Positions 25,840 through 38,600 of a stretch of DNA of 64,000 bases are shown here, piece after piece. Made by a program: the position numbers and the translations under genes. Within the stretch, counting starts at the first letter, position 1, and each line of letters starts with the position of its first letter. Below the pieces are notes generated by a model. It searched no databases and was not told the origin of the DNA. It saw only the letters and a list, made by a program, of their open reading frames with translations. Source of the DNA: Purshia tridentata (Eukaryota; Streptophyta; Magnoliopsida; Rosales; Rosaceae). The stretch is taken from the NCBI GenBank assembly GCA_003254885.1, contig QANT01004456.1:39207-103206 (forward strand), written 5' to 3'.

Positions 25840-28008
25840 TTAATGAGACTGTTTGCAACAAGTAAGCACACAGTCCTCCAGAAACTGGGTTAGCTGAGAA
25901 GTATACAGTTCCGGGTCATTTCTGAAATGATCAACATGAGGTGTTGAAACAAAGTCGCAAGCCCTAACCTCATGTCCAGCCCTCCGTTGCTGCTTTATGA
26001 ATGATTCCACGGAACCTGCAGGAATGACCCTGTCTGCAGAACTGTAGATATATAATTGAGGACAGCTTGGTTGTCGTGCTGACAATAAACCCAACACATC
26101 AGAAAGCCTCCTACAATGCCATAACATATAATCATACTACTTCCCACTAAAAGGAGAGAAAATTCTTACAAAATCGAAGCATAAAATACTTAGATAGATA
26201 GCTGCTACACTGGTTTCTCTCAGAAAATAAAGCAGAGATGAAATAAATAAACGGAAATGTGCAGAACATGGAAAGCTGCAGATCTACAGACATTGAGAGC
26301 GAAAATCCATCATGTCCTTTCTCTAAATAAAAGAAAGCTCTATAAAATTTTTTTTGGATTTAACTATTACTCCAATTAATCAGGCATCTGATCTCGTCCA
26401 ACGACAAAATCGAAGTATTTTCAGATAGACTACCTGTTCCTATTCGCATAAAATAAAAAAGGAAGAATAAAATGATTGAGTACCTGTTCACCGTAGGAAG
26501 ATTCAAAACCACCTCAAAAAACTTCTCCAAAACTAATAACAAAGCTGCTTCAGTTACTGCAGGTTTGGGTACTATTACTCCCTTGCTACCAGCCAAAACA
26601 TCCATCCCCAACTCATTTGAGTCCGTGGTTCCTTTTGTTGCTACACTATGCTTTTTCAGAAAGGCTGCAGAGAAACCAGAAGCCCAAACCTACAAAATGT
26701 GTAGAATTAGATGGCATGCTCATCCCAACACAAACCATCAAAAGAAAAAACCTGGAACCCAAAAAATTCAAAGGTAGATAATGTGCATGACAAACCCAAT
26801 CAAACACAGAAAAACTCAGCTGGTCAACTTTATTATAGATATCCTTACAACATTTGGGCACGGTCATAGTGATAATTTCTGCTGTTGCAATAATATTAAG
26901 CGAATTACAGTAGTGCATTATACACATAGATGACAACAGAAGGCTTTCTATGATGCCAAATAGAGTATACACATAAATTTCTTTTAAATTAACATTAGTG
27001 GATAATTTCTGCTCTTGCCAAGAAAAAAATAATATTTTACACAACTGAGTACTATCATTTACCTGTGGATCAGGTGTTGCAACAGGTGCAGAATCCACAA
27101 TGCAGCCACGAATCCTGCCCATTAGAGAAGGATCGTGCTTCTGGAACTTCTCCAAAATTACCCCATACCTGTAACGTGAAACCCAACCAACAAATCATGA
27201 AAAATGGTTACATACGAGAATGGGGAGATTTCATATCTTTGAGTGTATGCCTAAGAGATAGAAAGGGAAAGTAGACTCACGTCAACCATCCAGTGTTGCT
27301 AAAAGTATGAAACACGAGGTTCTTTCCATGTTCCTCTTCTAACCAATCAGCCAAATGGCTCATAAGCAAGTCAATGTGCTCTTCAATCTTACCACCAGGT
27401 TGGTATTTGAGAATCTCAGCCATGGGCAAAGTAAAGGTAATTACGTGAAACCCCCTTGCAGTATACCATTCGGCATATTTCTTGAGATGTTTTTGCTTTG
27501 CTCCCAACCACCCTAGCAAAACCACCACAGTCCTGAACTTTGCTGATGAACAATCAGAAGTACCGGAAACATCTATCGCATTTGGCTCGGGTAAATGCCA
27601 TCTGTACATGGCTTCAGAGGGGGGAGTAGATATATCATGCCTATATGCAGTTGGCTTTGGTGCTTTCACCAAGTCTGCAGACTGATACAAATTCAGAAGA
27701 ACAGGTGAAGATGAAACTGAAGAATACATCAACTTCGGAACAAAATTGCTGTCCGAATTAGGGATGGGGAAGTTAACATTGGGCACAGGTACTCGAATTC
27801 TGGAGATAAAAGATAAGTTCGCAAGCTTAGAAACCGAAATATGTGATGAATCTTGTAAGGATGAAGAATTTGATAAATCTGAGGTAGACAAAGCGTCAGT
27901 GAATCGGTGAGACGGCAATTTATCAGACAAGTCGGCAGAAACTGAAGCTACAGCAACAGCAGCAGCCGCAACCAGAGGTCGTTGAAGGATTCCAGACAAG
28001 GAACCCAT
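25840..28008 (-). CDS. DUF829/TMEM53-family alpha/beta-hydrolase-like protein
   Basis: Four exons, 27281-28008, 27063-27168, 26484-26689 and 25840-26110, give 436 residues. A Ser-rich N-terminal region of about 155 residues precedes the DUF829 fold. The fold starts TVVVLLGWLGAKQKHLKKYA (160-179), followed by GFHVITFTLP. The nucleophile-elbow-like segment is VFHTFSNTGW (Ser237). A late strand, YIYSSADRVIP, supplies an Asp, and TPHVDHFRNDPELY supplies a His, so a complete Ser-Asp-His set is visible. The animal relative TMEM53/NET4 is a nuclear-envelope protein; substrate and reaction in plants are unknown. The leader appears to contain an intron (donor after CACACCCAG at about 28276, acceptor at about 28132). 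Confidence 0.9.
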
Positions 28009-29333
28009 ATTTGAAACAGTGCCTAAAATCTCTCATGCCAATATCAAGCAACCCCCATACAACAACATATACTATAATAAGCAGAGCTGGAGACCCAGAA
28101 AGCCAAAAAATGCAAACACGAGAATCACCTGCAAAAATTAATGGGAATATGAGGATAAGCCACCAATTAGAATATGGGGCTGGGCCGCCGGGGTTGTATC
28201 AAATTGGAATCAGAATATGAATTGAAGAATAGAGTCAAAAATGGTATATTCGATAATTGTGAAAACATATTCTTACCTGGGTGTGCTTGGACCTGTCTTG
28301 GAGAATTCGGGCTGTCAATGTGGTTTGACAGCCCGATTATCACCACGCGCACCAGACACAGACACCGACACTGACCCCGACCAAGAAGCTTCCGTTCCTA
28401 ATTCTTTCCTTGATTCTTTCTTATATGCGGTGGTCAAGGCAAGCCTGGGCCTTTAAATCTAATTACAAACTTACAATACAATTCGCTTGAAATAAAAAAG
28501 AAAAATGCCACGTGTAATGAATTTGACGCTGCAGTTTCCTTTATTGGGAAAAGGAAAGTTAGCGATAGTGATTGAGAGTCGATAGCATACGTTAGCGTTC
28601 CGGTAATCTAGGAATAAGAGCGAGCTTTCCATTGGCCATTGTCCATTGACAAGAAGAAGAGAAACGTGGCTGGAAAGACTGTTTTATCCCTACGACTACC
28701 AACGTGAAAAATTAAATTAAATTTTATAGACGAGGAACGAAGAAAGAAAAGTAGGATAATTTAGTTGGAAATTTGAGGAGAGAAAGAAAAAGCAAGCAGC
28801 AGGCAGTCGGAAACGAAATCCGAGAAGATAATTGCAGTGTTTTTGCTGTTTAGTCACAAAGAAAGAAGACATTTGATAATGAAAAATTAAGAAAAGAAAA
28901 TGACAAACTCAAAGTATGGAAATGATAGATGAGTTGTAGAATATTCCACCCGGATGTTCCTGTAGAATATTCCGTGTTGAATGGTTGATGGATGGATGCC
29001 CATAATATTGTTATATTATCAGTTTTTTGGGACTTTGTAGATAACCAACACACGTCCGAGAAATGAGAATATCTGCATGATTGCATCAGCATTCAGAGCA
29101 CTGATAAAAATATAACATAATCAAATCGAATTATTTTCTATCATATAATGATGTAAAAGCTACGTATGAATATACATTATTTTTATGATTTATAAAATTA
29201 AGGATGGCCCCAGTATCTTTTGCAGTATGACTGTATGAGTAGTACACTCTTTTTCCTCTCATACAACAGCTTTTACGGAAAAAAAAAAAATCAAATGAGG
29301 ATTCAGGAAAAATGAATGAATTAAACATACTCA
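28009..29333. other. Spacer: hydrolase leader/promoter and FAD synthetase 3'UTR
   Basis: 28009-28400 holds the likely spliced leader of the minus-strand hydrolase gene. The remainder has no credible ORF; the last few hundred bases before 29334 would be the FAD synthetase 3'UTR. Confidence 0.55.
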
Positions 29334-32300
29334 TCAAGATTGCCAATCACCAAATTCAATACGTAAGAGCCTCAACTCCTGTGTACCAACTATATTACAT
29401 ATACCTACCTCATCCATTTCTACATGGATATATGATGTGTCAATAACTACACTACACGGCACTAAGTCTTTTTCACCAACTAGAAGACGGCACTTCTCAT
29501 ATAGCCCCTCCTTTGGAGCTAGATTTAACAAACACGACTTTGGAACAGACAATTTATGTTTGCTGCAAGGAAATCCTTCCTCGTCTTTTGCAATCAATAT
29601 CAGACGATGTTGCCGACCCAAAAGTTGTGACACATACTTCATATCTCCTACGGAAAGTGCACGACGAACACGAGTTGATGAGACTTGCCCTCTGTCTTTC
29701 AAATCACTCGAGTTTATATTTATGGAGTATTGGTTTTTGTCCATAACAGAATTTATGATATAAGCCCCCATACCATATTCTTCACACAACCTCACCAGTT
29801 CTGCCGCATCACCAGCAGCTTTATATCCGAATCGGTAGTTTTCACCTGCCACAGTTACCCATAGCAAATCGATTTCAATGCATATCAAGGGTATGTTTGA
29901 GTCATACAGAGGAACAAGAGTAGAATGATCTCCAATGGATTCCTTTAAATTAATTTACCTGCCACTACCCCAAGCACTCCAAGCTCTTTCAATAACTTCT
30001 CAACAAATTTCCGTGGAGTGAGATGTCGAACACTTGAAAATTCAATCTGAAACTCAGCAGGGGCCATGTTACCACAATAGGGGGCCCAAGAGGAAAGAAC
30101 CCGCTTTCGATCACATTGGGCAACTATGGGAGCTCTGTTCAATTAATTAAGATCCCAATTCAAATAAACAAAAAATGAATTTATATTCAAAACTAGAACC
30201 ACGAAAATAAAGAAATGGAGTTCCAATGTGTAAATCAGGACTTCAATGAAAGCCATCAAGAATGAAGCCAATCAAATTGAGTAAACAAAACGAGGAAGAA
30301 TTTAAAAAGAAAAAAGGATCCTGAAATTACAGAATATTCTTAGTACTTGGACTCAAACTTCTCTTTGATTAATGAAATTGGGATCACTTCTTTAACATTA
30401 AAAAGTGATTTTGATAACATCAATCACAGGAGTCTATTACAGAAATAAACACAAAAGAAACTGAAAAATGCTTCCCAAAACAAAAAGAGGAAGGCAGCTT
30501 AAACAAACAATAATCAAAGAACAAGGGTGTACAGCAACAATACCTAGGTTCCCAGCCCAGTACTTCTGCCATTCCAACAAAGGACAAAAGAAATGGAGGT
30601 CCAACCCTTGATGCTTGAATTGCAAGTTCTCGATGACCAATGTGAAGGGCATCAAATTTGCCCAGTGCAACTATTCCTCCTAGGAATGACAACAAAAAAG
30701 CAATAAGTTACATGTCTTAAGATGAATACACTCACGACGCACCACAGAATAAAACAAATTGTAATTATCAATATATAAACAATGCTTTAGGAGAACAAAA
30801 CTTACTAGAAAGCCTAATGACATGAGGATATAAGGGATACACATTGTACAACCAAAAAATAGATTCAAAATCTATGAGAGAGGCCCAAATGAAAATACGG
30901 AAGTTTATAAACCACAAGAGTTGCATTCCCTCTAAAGGAGATAATGTTTTTAGGAGAAGAAAATTTAATGAAAAGAAAGGATACAGTGCTATGATGCAAA
31001 TTGTTAAATGACAGAAAAATACTTGGTGATATCATAATCGCGCAAAAATTCAAATGAGTGTTCTATACCCATACCTATACTCAAAAGTGTTGTATGTGTA
31101 AAATAAGGATAAGTTTTGCAGATATCTTGGGGAAAGAGATCTTTGTGCTCTTCCAATTATGTATTTATATTTTTTGTCCCCATTTTTGCTCAGCAGTTGG
31201 TTAATTGACTTTAGACTTGGCTTAGTAGGTTAGTTTTCCTAGTCATTATTGGTATCAGTACGGTATAGAGTCAGCAAGCTACTGAAAGACACAGTGTAGA
31301 AGAAAGACAACAAGCAATATTCTTGAGATGGTACTTGAAGAAGCATCTAGAAGGAATTCCACCACATGAAACTCCTAAAAACGTTCTTACGGAGATATTA
31401 GTGTTCTAGTTTACAATATTAAAATAAGTAACAAGCTTCTTTATATAATGTGATAAGAAATACTAGTGAAAAGCGAAATGGGGAAACGGGTGGAAAGAAA
31501 CCTGTCACTGAGGACAATCCTTCGGAGGGAAGCTCACGTTCATCTTCTCTTTGGCTTTGCAAAAGAAAAGGAATCAGAGTTTTGACCACATACAAACATG
31601 CATACATATACATACTTGTGTGTGTATCTGAAGGTTTTGATATTAAAACCATCTCAGGTAGAATGGAATTGATTGATCAATGCTAATTCCTACATTGTAA
31701 TTCTCCAACTCCACCTGATTGTATGACACATCCCATTCAATTCTGAAGGTCCCATCAGATTTTAGGCTGTGATCAAGCAAGAAAACTTGTAGCCCTAAAA
31801 CTTTTAAGAATATTGCTTTCACACCTAACCTTTGCACCAAGAGAAAATAATAATAGTTTATAACAAGAGATTTTTATTTGCGCAACAAAAACAAGGAAGT
31901 AATTTGCACACATAATAATGAGAATCAGGAAGATAAAATTTTTAAAGAAAAGTGAAGGATAAAAAATGAAACAAAAATAATCAAAACTAAGGGAACACGT
32001 GAATTGCATAATTGAATGAATTATACATAAAAAATAATAATAATTGCAAGGCTTTGGAATAAAATAATGGAATGGGATTGGATGGAGTAGTAGGGCAGTA
32101 CCTGAAACAATGGGAGAGTGTGGGAATGTCGGGGGGAGATTTGGAATGAATGATAGAGCAAAAAGGCAGTCTTTGACGATGAGCAGACAAGGGTTTCAGA
32201 TTGAGAGCCCAGGGGCATCTTAGCTGGGCAGCCATTCTGGTGTTGCAAAACCCTAACCCTAACCCTAAGCCAAACCCAAACACAAAACCAAGGCCAAGGT

Positions 32301-32373
32301 GCGGGTGCTGGTGGAGCTCGCAGTCTCGTAGCCGTAGATGATTCGAAAGACGAGAGCCGCCGCCACTCAACAT
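29334..32373 (-). CDS. RIBF1: FAD synthetase, chloroplastic (RibF type)
   Basis: Five exons, 32102-32373, 31502-31554, 30544-30679, 29959-30134 and 29334-29845, give 382 residues. The enzyme adenylates FMN with ATP to give FAD. The nucleotidyltransferase core starts [18 protein letters not shown], with the HxGH motif. It continues [42 protein letters not shown] and [14 protein letters not shown]. The bacterial riboflavin-kinase half is absent, as in plant plastid RibF1/RibF2. The first 90 residues are a His/Leu/Gly/Arg-rich transit-peptide-like region; part of it, FGLGLGLGF, is encoded by TTAGGG repeats. The start is the ATG at 32373, because the reading frame upstream offers only TTG. The exon-2 acceptor (CAAAG|CC) is weak and was chosen by family similarity (SQRED). 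Confidence 0.94.
32246..32275 (-). repeat. Telomere-like TTAGGG repeats inside coding exon
   Basis: The plus strand reads AACCCTAACCCTAACCCTAA; on the coding strand three TTAGGG hexamers encode Leu-Gly repeats of the FAD synthetase transit peptide. The unit is the 6-bp form, not the usual plant 7-bp TTTAGGG. Confidence 0.9.
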
Positions 32374-32406
32374 TATTAGCGGACGCTCCCAACTCGACAC
32401 AGACAA

Positions 32407-33193
32407 AGCTTGTTTTTTTTCTTAATTCTCTTACTTCTTACTCTTAAATCGTTGACATCCCAAAAAAGAAATTTAACTCGTTAACCGGTTATTTCCAGCT
32501 ACAAACTGAAATTAGAGAAACAACTTGGACGCTTTCCAAGTCATATTCAAGAATTTCTCAAATCATATTTTAAGGCATCTTAAATCATTACTCAAGACAT
32601 CCAAAATATTTCTTTCAGAATTTCAATTTGTAGAAAAAAATATATTTACTTTTAATGCATTTCATAATGAGGTTGGTGGTTGTGGTATTCAATTCCTCGC
32701 ATAAAGAAAATAAATTCAAAAGATCAGATTTACATTTACATATGATAAATGTATAAAATAAAAAATATATATTTTCTGTAGTGGCTTTGGAGATATTAAT
32801 GTTGGTCTAGACCCTTTTTTTTTCTTTTTCTTTTTCTTTTTTATTTTTGGTAAAAAGAAGCCCTTATTTTAAGATGCATCTATCAGGCTACAGGTATTGA
32901 CCTTGCGCAACGAATTTCATGGTAAAGAATTCATTCATTAATGTGAAACTTGAACTAGAAATAAAAAAGATATACATATTCGGAATAACTAGCTCTCTGT
33001 ACCGCACCAAATCGCTTGCAACAACAAAACTCTGTCACAATTTCTATGCAACCATTGCTGGCCTATAAAAAGGGGCTAGCAAAAACAATACAAACTAGCC
33101 CAACTAAGGAAAATAATTCCATTAATTCTTGAGTTCTTCTTTCTCATCACTTTCTTCCTCATGTTGTAGCTGTATTATCAATTTGCAGGGAAT
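32407..33193. other. Spacer: FAD synthetase promoter and myosin 3'UTR
   Basis: The right end, before 33194, is the probable myosin VIII 3'UTR and the left end the FAD synthetase promoter. AT-rich; no ORF is supported. Confidence 0.55.
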
Positions 33194-35588
33194 TCAATTT
33201 ATCCTTGAGCTGTTCCTCCTTCCCCACCACTTCTTTTTCACCCTATCAACAGTACCATCTTCATTTCCAAGCTTATGCAAAATTACCTTCGTCTCCCGTA
33301 GCCTTGCCCCGTAATCCTTCTTCCAAGCCTCAAACATCTGCTTCAACCTTCTAAGCTCTCGGTCTGGATTCAGACTTGCTTCAACTTGACCAGATTTTAC
33401 CTCCACCAAGAACTTAGCGTCATCACCGAAAACTTGACTCCTTTGGTCAAATTCTTCAGTCAACCGACTTATAACACTCAAACCTGCACTCATTGGTCTC
33501 CCCCCATTACTATCTTGGCCCCTATGGTTACTTCCTGTATCCCAACTGTAGTCACGGTCATCACTTGCATTGACTGATGCATCAGAATTTCTCTCAGAAT
33601 CATCAATGGCTAGGCTCTTCTTGGCAATTGAGAGGCTAGATTGCAGGGATCTCATTTGTTTCTGCCACACTTCTTCCATGGATTTCATTTTCAGTTCATA
33701 CTCGGACCATCGGCTCTCATACTGTTGGAGACGTTGGTGGAGGATGTCATTCTCTTCTTCCTTCTCTCTCAGGGAAGCTTCAGCCTTAAGAACACGGCGC
33801 TGTAATTCAGCAAGGAAAGATGACTTGACCAGCACCTCATCTGACTCGTTAGCCTGTTTGAGATTCTAACTGTTAATTATTCCCGAAAATGGGGGAGGGG
33901 AGAGGGGGGGAGGGGGGTGGGAGGGATTTCATGCAGAATATTGCCATCAAACTGAAAATACAGGCTTGCTCACGCAATACCAAACTTTCTTATGCACCAT
34001 TTATTGCTGGTCACAAAAGTCACACAGCAGTAATTGACCCTGGGAATGCTATTATGTGGCTCTATCCAAGAATAAACGGAAGTCATGCATCACTAGACAG
34101 TGTGCAAATAAAAGCCATACAAGTTTAGGGGTCATACTGATAACTTTGAAAAATACAAAAGCAATAATGAAGGTACAACAACCATAATGAAGTAATTAGG
34201 AAACCAGAATAGGTGAAGAGTCGAGAACTACCTTTGTGCTCCCAGGTTTCAATAATCCTATACTCCCTGAGCATCTTCTGACCAACCAGCCACGAACAAC
34301 TGCGAAGATAGCATGGAAAAAATAATCAAACATATGAAGTGATGCAAGTAATGTAGGTTGAGGTTGACCTTAGAGATGTTGACAAAGTCTGCATAGGTTA
34401 AACATGTTTCACTCTGGCTGATAAGACCAGTTATATAGAAGTTACTAGCATCCTTCTGTGAAAGTAGCTATTACCACAAGTTCTTAAATGAACATATTCA
34501 TCCTGTATCTGATTTTTTTTTTTTGTTTCACTTAAACTAATTGTTTCTCTCAATCTACCTACAGCCAAGGCTCTACTTGACATTAAAGCTGGCCACCACG
34601 CCTGTATTGGTTAAAAAGACTTTGACTACCAAACCAGTTCACTCAAGTTCAAACAAGTTATTAATATCCTTGTATAATATCAGCTAGTCCTAATTTTTTA
34701 GGCAAAAGAGGAAAAAAAACAAACATGAGTGTCCATTCTTAAGTTTTTTTTGCAATTTTTCTGTTGTGCAACAAAATTAGATACTAAATTCAGATATCAA
34801 GCCTGGTATTGGCTGCCAATAACCCTATCTAATCATTTCCATTTTATGTTTGTGTTTCTTTTCTAAAGAATTGACACCATGCAGACAACAGCCTATGCCA
34901 GCCAAGAGGTAGCTCTGTCATTAAGGAGGATTAGGTTCAATCCACTACGAGTGTGCACTTGTCAGGTTGAGGATCTTTTTGTCCTCTGGCAGAAAATATA
35001 ATTCCATGCATCACAGGACTTGATTAACAGAGGAACAAGGCTAATTAATATACCTGATTGTATCATGATTGATGCATCATGAGTGTTCTTGAATTTCTTC
35101 CTTGCAGTCCTGCTTTTTATCTGCTTTTGTATGATTACAGCAGCTCTATGCCTCTCTAGTAAGATTGCGTACTCCTTTCTGGTTTTCTCTCCCCTTACAA
35201 CTGCATAAAGTAATTAAAAATATTTCCAAAATCTTAGTTTGCTTCTTGACAAGGTATGATACAATTCACCAAAATAGGCAAAGAACACGTCAATACATGA
35301 CTGAAGAGTGGTGATTCCTCTCCTCAGCTCCTTGAGGTAACAGCGAGCTTGGTGTCCTCTAAAGCAGCTTTGAACACGTAAAATACCATGGAGAGTACGA
35401 TTTCTGGTATCCTCAAGCACCCCAATCTGCATCAAATTTCCTCACCACTTTTATATCAGTAAGTATTCACACATACAAAGGATATGGATATCCATGTTCA
35501 CAACACCAAACCAAACCAGAAAAAAAAAAAAAAAAAAAAAAAAAAAANNNNNNNNNNNNNNNNNNNNNNNNNNNNNNNNNNNNNNNNN

Positions 35589-35621
<33 letters not shown>

Positions 35622-38600
35622 CACACACACACAAATGTGAACTTTTCTTTTTCTGGGGTTTCCAATAATTTACCTGTCCAGTTCGGAAAAACAATTTTGT
35701 ATAGCCCACTTGATACATCTCTGGTAATATATTGAACTGATGAAGAATAGCAACTGAAACACTAAGTGGATCCTGCGATGCAACATTCTCCAGCAGAAGA
35801 AAACCATATCTGATGCAAGATTCAATAACGAAAAAACAGACAATAACAATAATTAGGTACAGGAGAAAAAGTATAAAATATTTGAAAACTGAAACAAGTA
35901 AAGATATCTTTTGTTACCTTCTCGCAAACTTCTGGTGAGACATTCTGGTAGGAAAGCCAGATCTTGATATTCGAACCACTTCTAGGACTCCACAACATCT
36001 CAGCTGCTGCAGTACAAGTCCTTGCTCATATGATCCAGGAGACTGAAGATTGTTGGGCTTGATACAACGTATGAAATGTGGAGTGGTGTTCTCTAGCCGT
36101 TTCATCAATAGGAACAATTGACCCTAAATACCAGCACAAATAAGTTAATCAAAAGAAAACAACTGGCAGAAAAAAAATGTTTCCTGAAGGATTGATCGCA
36201 AAAATATATATATATCTCTCTCTCCCCCCCCCCCCCCCCCCCCATCTCCCTTTCCTATTATACAGCAAGCCTCAACAACTCATCTTCATCTCTCAGAAAA
36301 AAAGGAAAAAAAAACATAACAAATAGAAACATTATAATCGTTGTTAAATTCATAATCATGTTCAAAAGCACCTAAAAATTCAAAAGAACATACCTTAAAT
36401 TTTGTCGCGACACTCAGCTTCTGGGAGTCTACTCCACCTAATTTATGTAAGGGACCAACTAAAGGCTTCTCAGATCGATTAAGCATACTAGATGCAAATA
36501 TCTGAGGAAGGTGGCATGAGCATGAGGAGAGAAGCTCAATGGAATCCAAATGCAGTAAGTCCCTGTTCTTCTCCAAAAATGCTGTTGTGTCATATGTAAC
36601 CTGAGTGAAGGATCAAGTGGAGCTATCAAACAGTCGGGCAACCAAAAGTTTTTTCCTTTTAAGATTCAAATCTGATCGATCAAGGAAATGTACACAGACA
36701 TGTGCCCTAGGCCAGTTGAGTTCTAACTTCTAATTAAAATCACGCCAAGTACTCTAGCAGAAAACAAGAATATAAAAATTTGAAAATCACTTAATGACAA
36801 GGAGTACCTCTCCTGCATAATGACTAACAGTAAAGGCTCTGTCTCGTTCTCCTCTGAAACAAGAGTTGGAACTCAGATGCTGCTTAAGCTTGTTGGCAAA
36901 AGTCAAATCAGTACCATTTGGGAAAGTGGACTCCTCATCTAACAGGGACAGTAATCCCAATGGTCGCTGCGTTTATGTTACAAGAAGGTTCAGGAAAATG
37001 CATACTGTAAATTTAATTTTCAAACACTTTAAGGGGCAAGGGCTAACCGAGCATCAGAATTAGGCTATCATCATTGACTTCATTTTTAAACAAAGGACAA
37101 CCATAATATGTACTACATCTGTGTAAAATTCTTTCAATGCTTCCACAAAAAACATAAAAAACATTTTACACATACATAAACACAACAATATACCAAACCA
37201 TCTCACATATTAACAATTAATTATGCATCGTTTTGCACCTCAATCATGTGCCAAAGTTTTGATTATTATCCTGTCTTTCAAGATATTGATTGATTATTAT
37301 CATGAACTAACCATCAACATACAAATTATGTCTGAAATCTATACAAGGACCACAATGTCAAGATTTATGAAGCACCAAAAATATTTCTATACAGCCCACT
37401 GATGGCGGTACAATAATAAATTTAACTAGTTACTCTATACAGTACAAATTACAAAATACATATACTGAAGCGGATTATTGACAAGTTCACTACCTTTTCA
37501 AAAAGACTAAGGCAATCTTGGTTGTCTTCAAATTCAACTTTTGTCCAATCAATGCCATCCTGGATATATTCCTAAAAAAGAAAAAAAAAATAGTAACAGC
37601 CAATAGATTAAGCATGTTTTCTGCTCTCATAAAGCTCCTCATTCAATTTATTCATTTCAAGGGAAATACAAAACAATGCATTAGGAATCATTTAAGAATT
37701 TAGTTCACACAAGGAAAGCATAATATCTTCATTGGTTAATAAAATATCTTGGTTCCTTCACCTTATTATAACAGTTCTCTTAACAAGTCAGCAAAAAAAA
37801 CACTAAATCAAACAAGTTTTTTTAATGAACTAAAATGAGCAGATAAAAAAATAATAATAACTAATATGAGACATAGGATGGCATGGTTGGTTTTGAAAAG
37901 GCTATGCCACTATGAACTATGGTTTGGTAATTAATGAAATTATATGGAAACTATAAATCTAATTAGAACTTGATAAAGTTTTATGGAACATAAAAAAAGC
38001 AAGAGAAAAAATTCTTCAAATCTTCAGTGACTTTATACTGATATGAAGAAATTATGGTTAGTTACCTCCTGCTCTAATTTGAATAAGTGACGATTGAAGT
38101 GTTGCTGCAATCTCTCATTTGCATAATTAATGCAGAATTGTTCAAAACTATTTCTCTGCAGAAAAAACAAATGTATAGTTTTAAAAAATTATAACACACG
38201 CAAAGGCTTCCAATGAAAGCATAAATGAAACATACATCAAATGATTCAAAACCATAGATATCAAGAATGCTAATAGATCTGCCAGTACGCCGTTTTCCTA
38301 CAGCAAGTGATTTGTTAATTTGTTCAACCAGCCACTCAAATAGACATGCATAAATTGACTTTGCCAAAGCATCTCTCGTGTCGACAGCCTGAAAGATGCA
38401 AGAAAGAATTTGTATGCATTAAAGGGGGTCAGGATATCAATTTAATCATGGTTACTTTTGTTTTCATAATATATTTTAGTCAACACAAAATGAAACCACT
38501 CGGTAGTAACTGAACCAAACTACAATTATGCAAATATGTTAAATCATCCAAAGTCATGTCAGCTTCATTACGTTTCAAAACAGAATATGAGTTTATAAAA

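Noticed and set aside
29437-29763. Plus-strand ORFs opposite the FAD synthetase last exon
   Set aside because: Shadow frames of a well-supported minus-strand exon.
35484-35735. ORFs of poly-Lys or poly-Phe across the N gap
   Set aside because: They are artefacts of homopolymers and undetermined bases.
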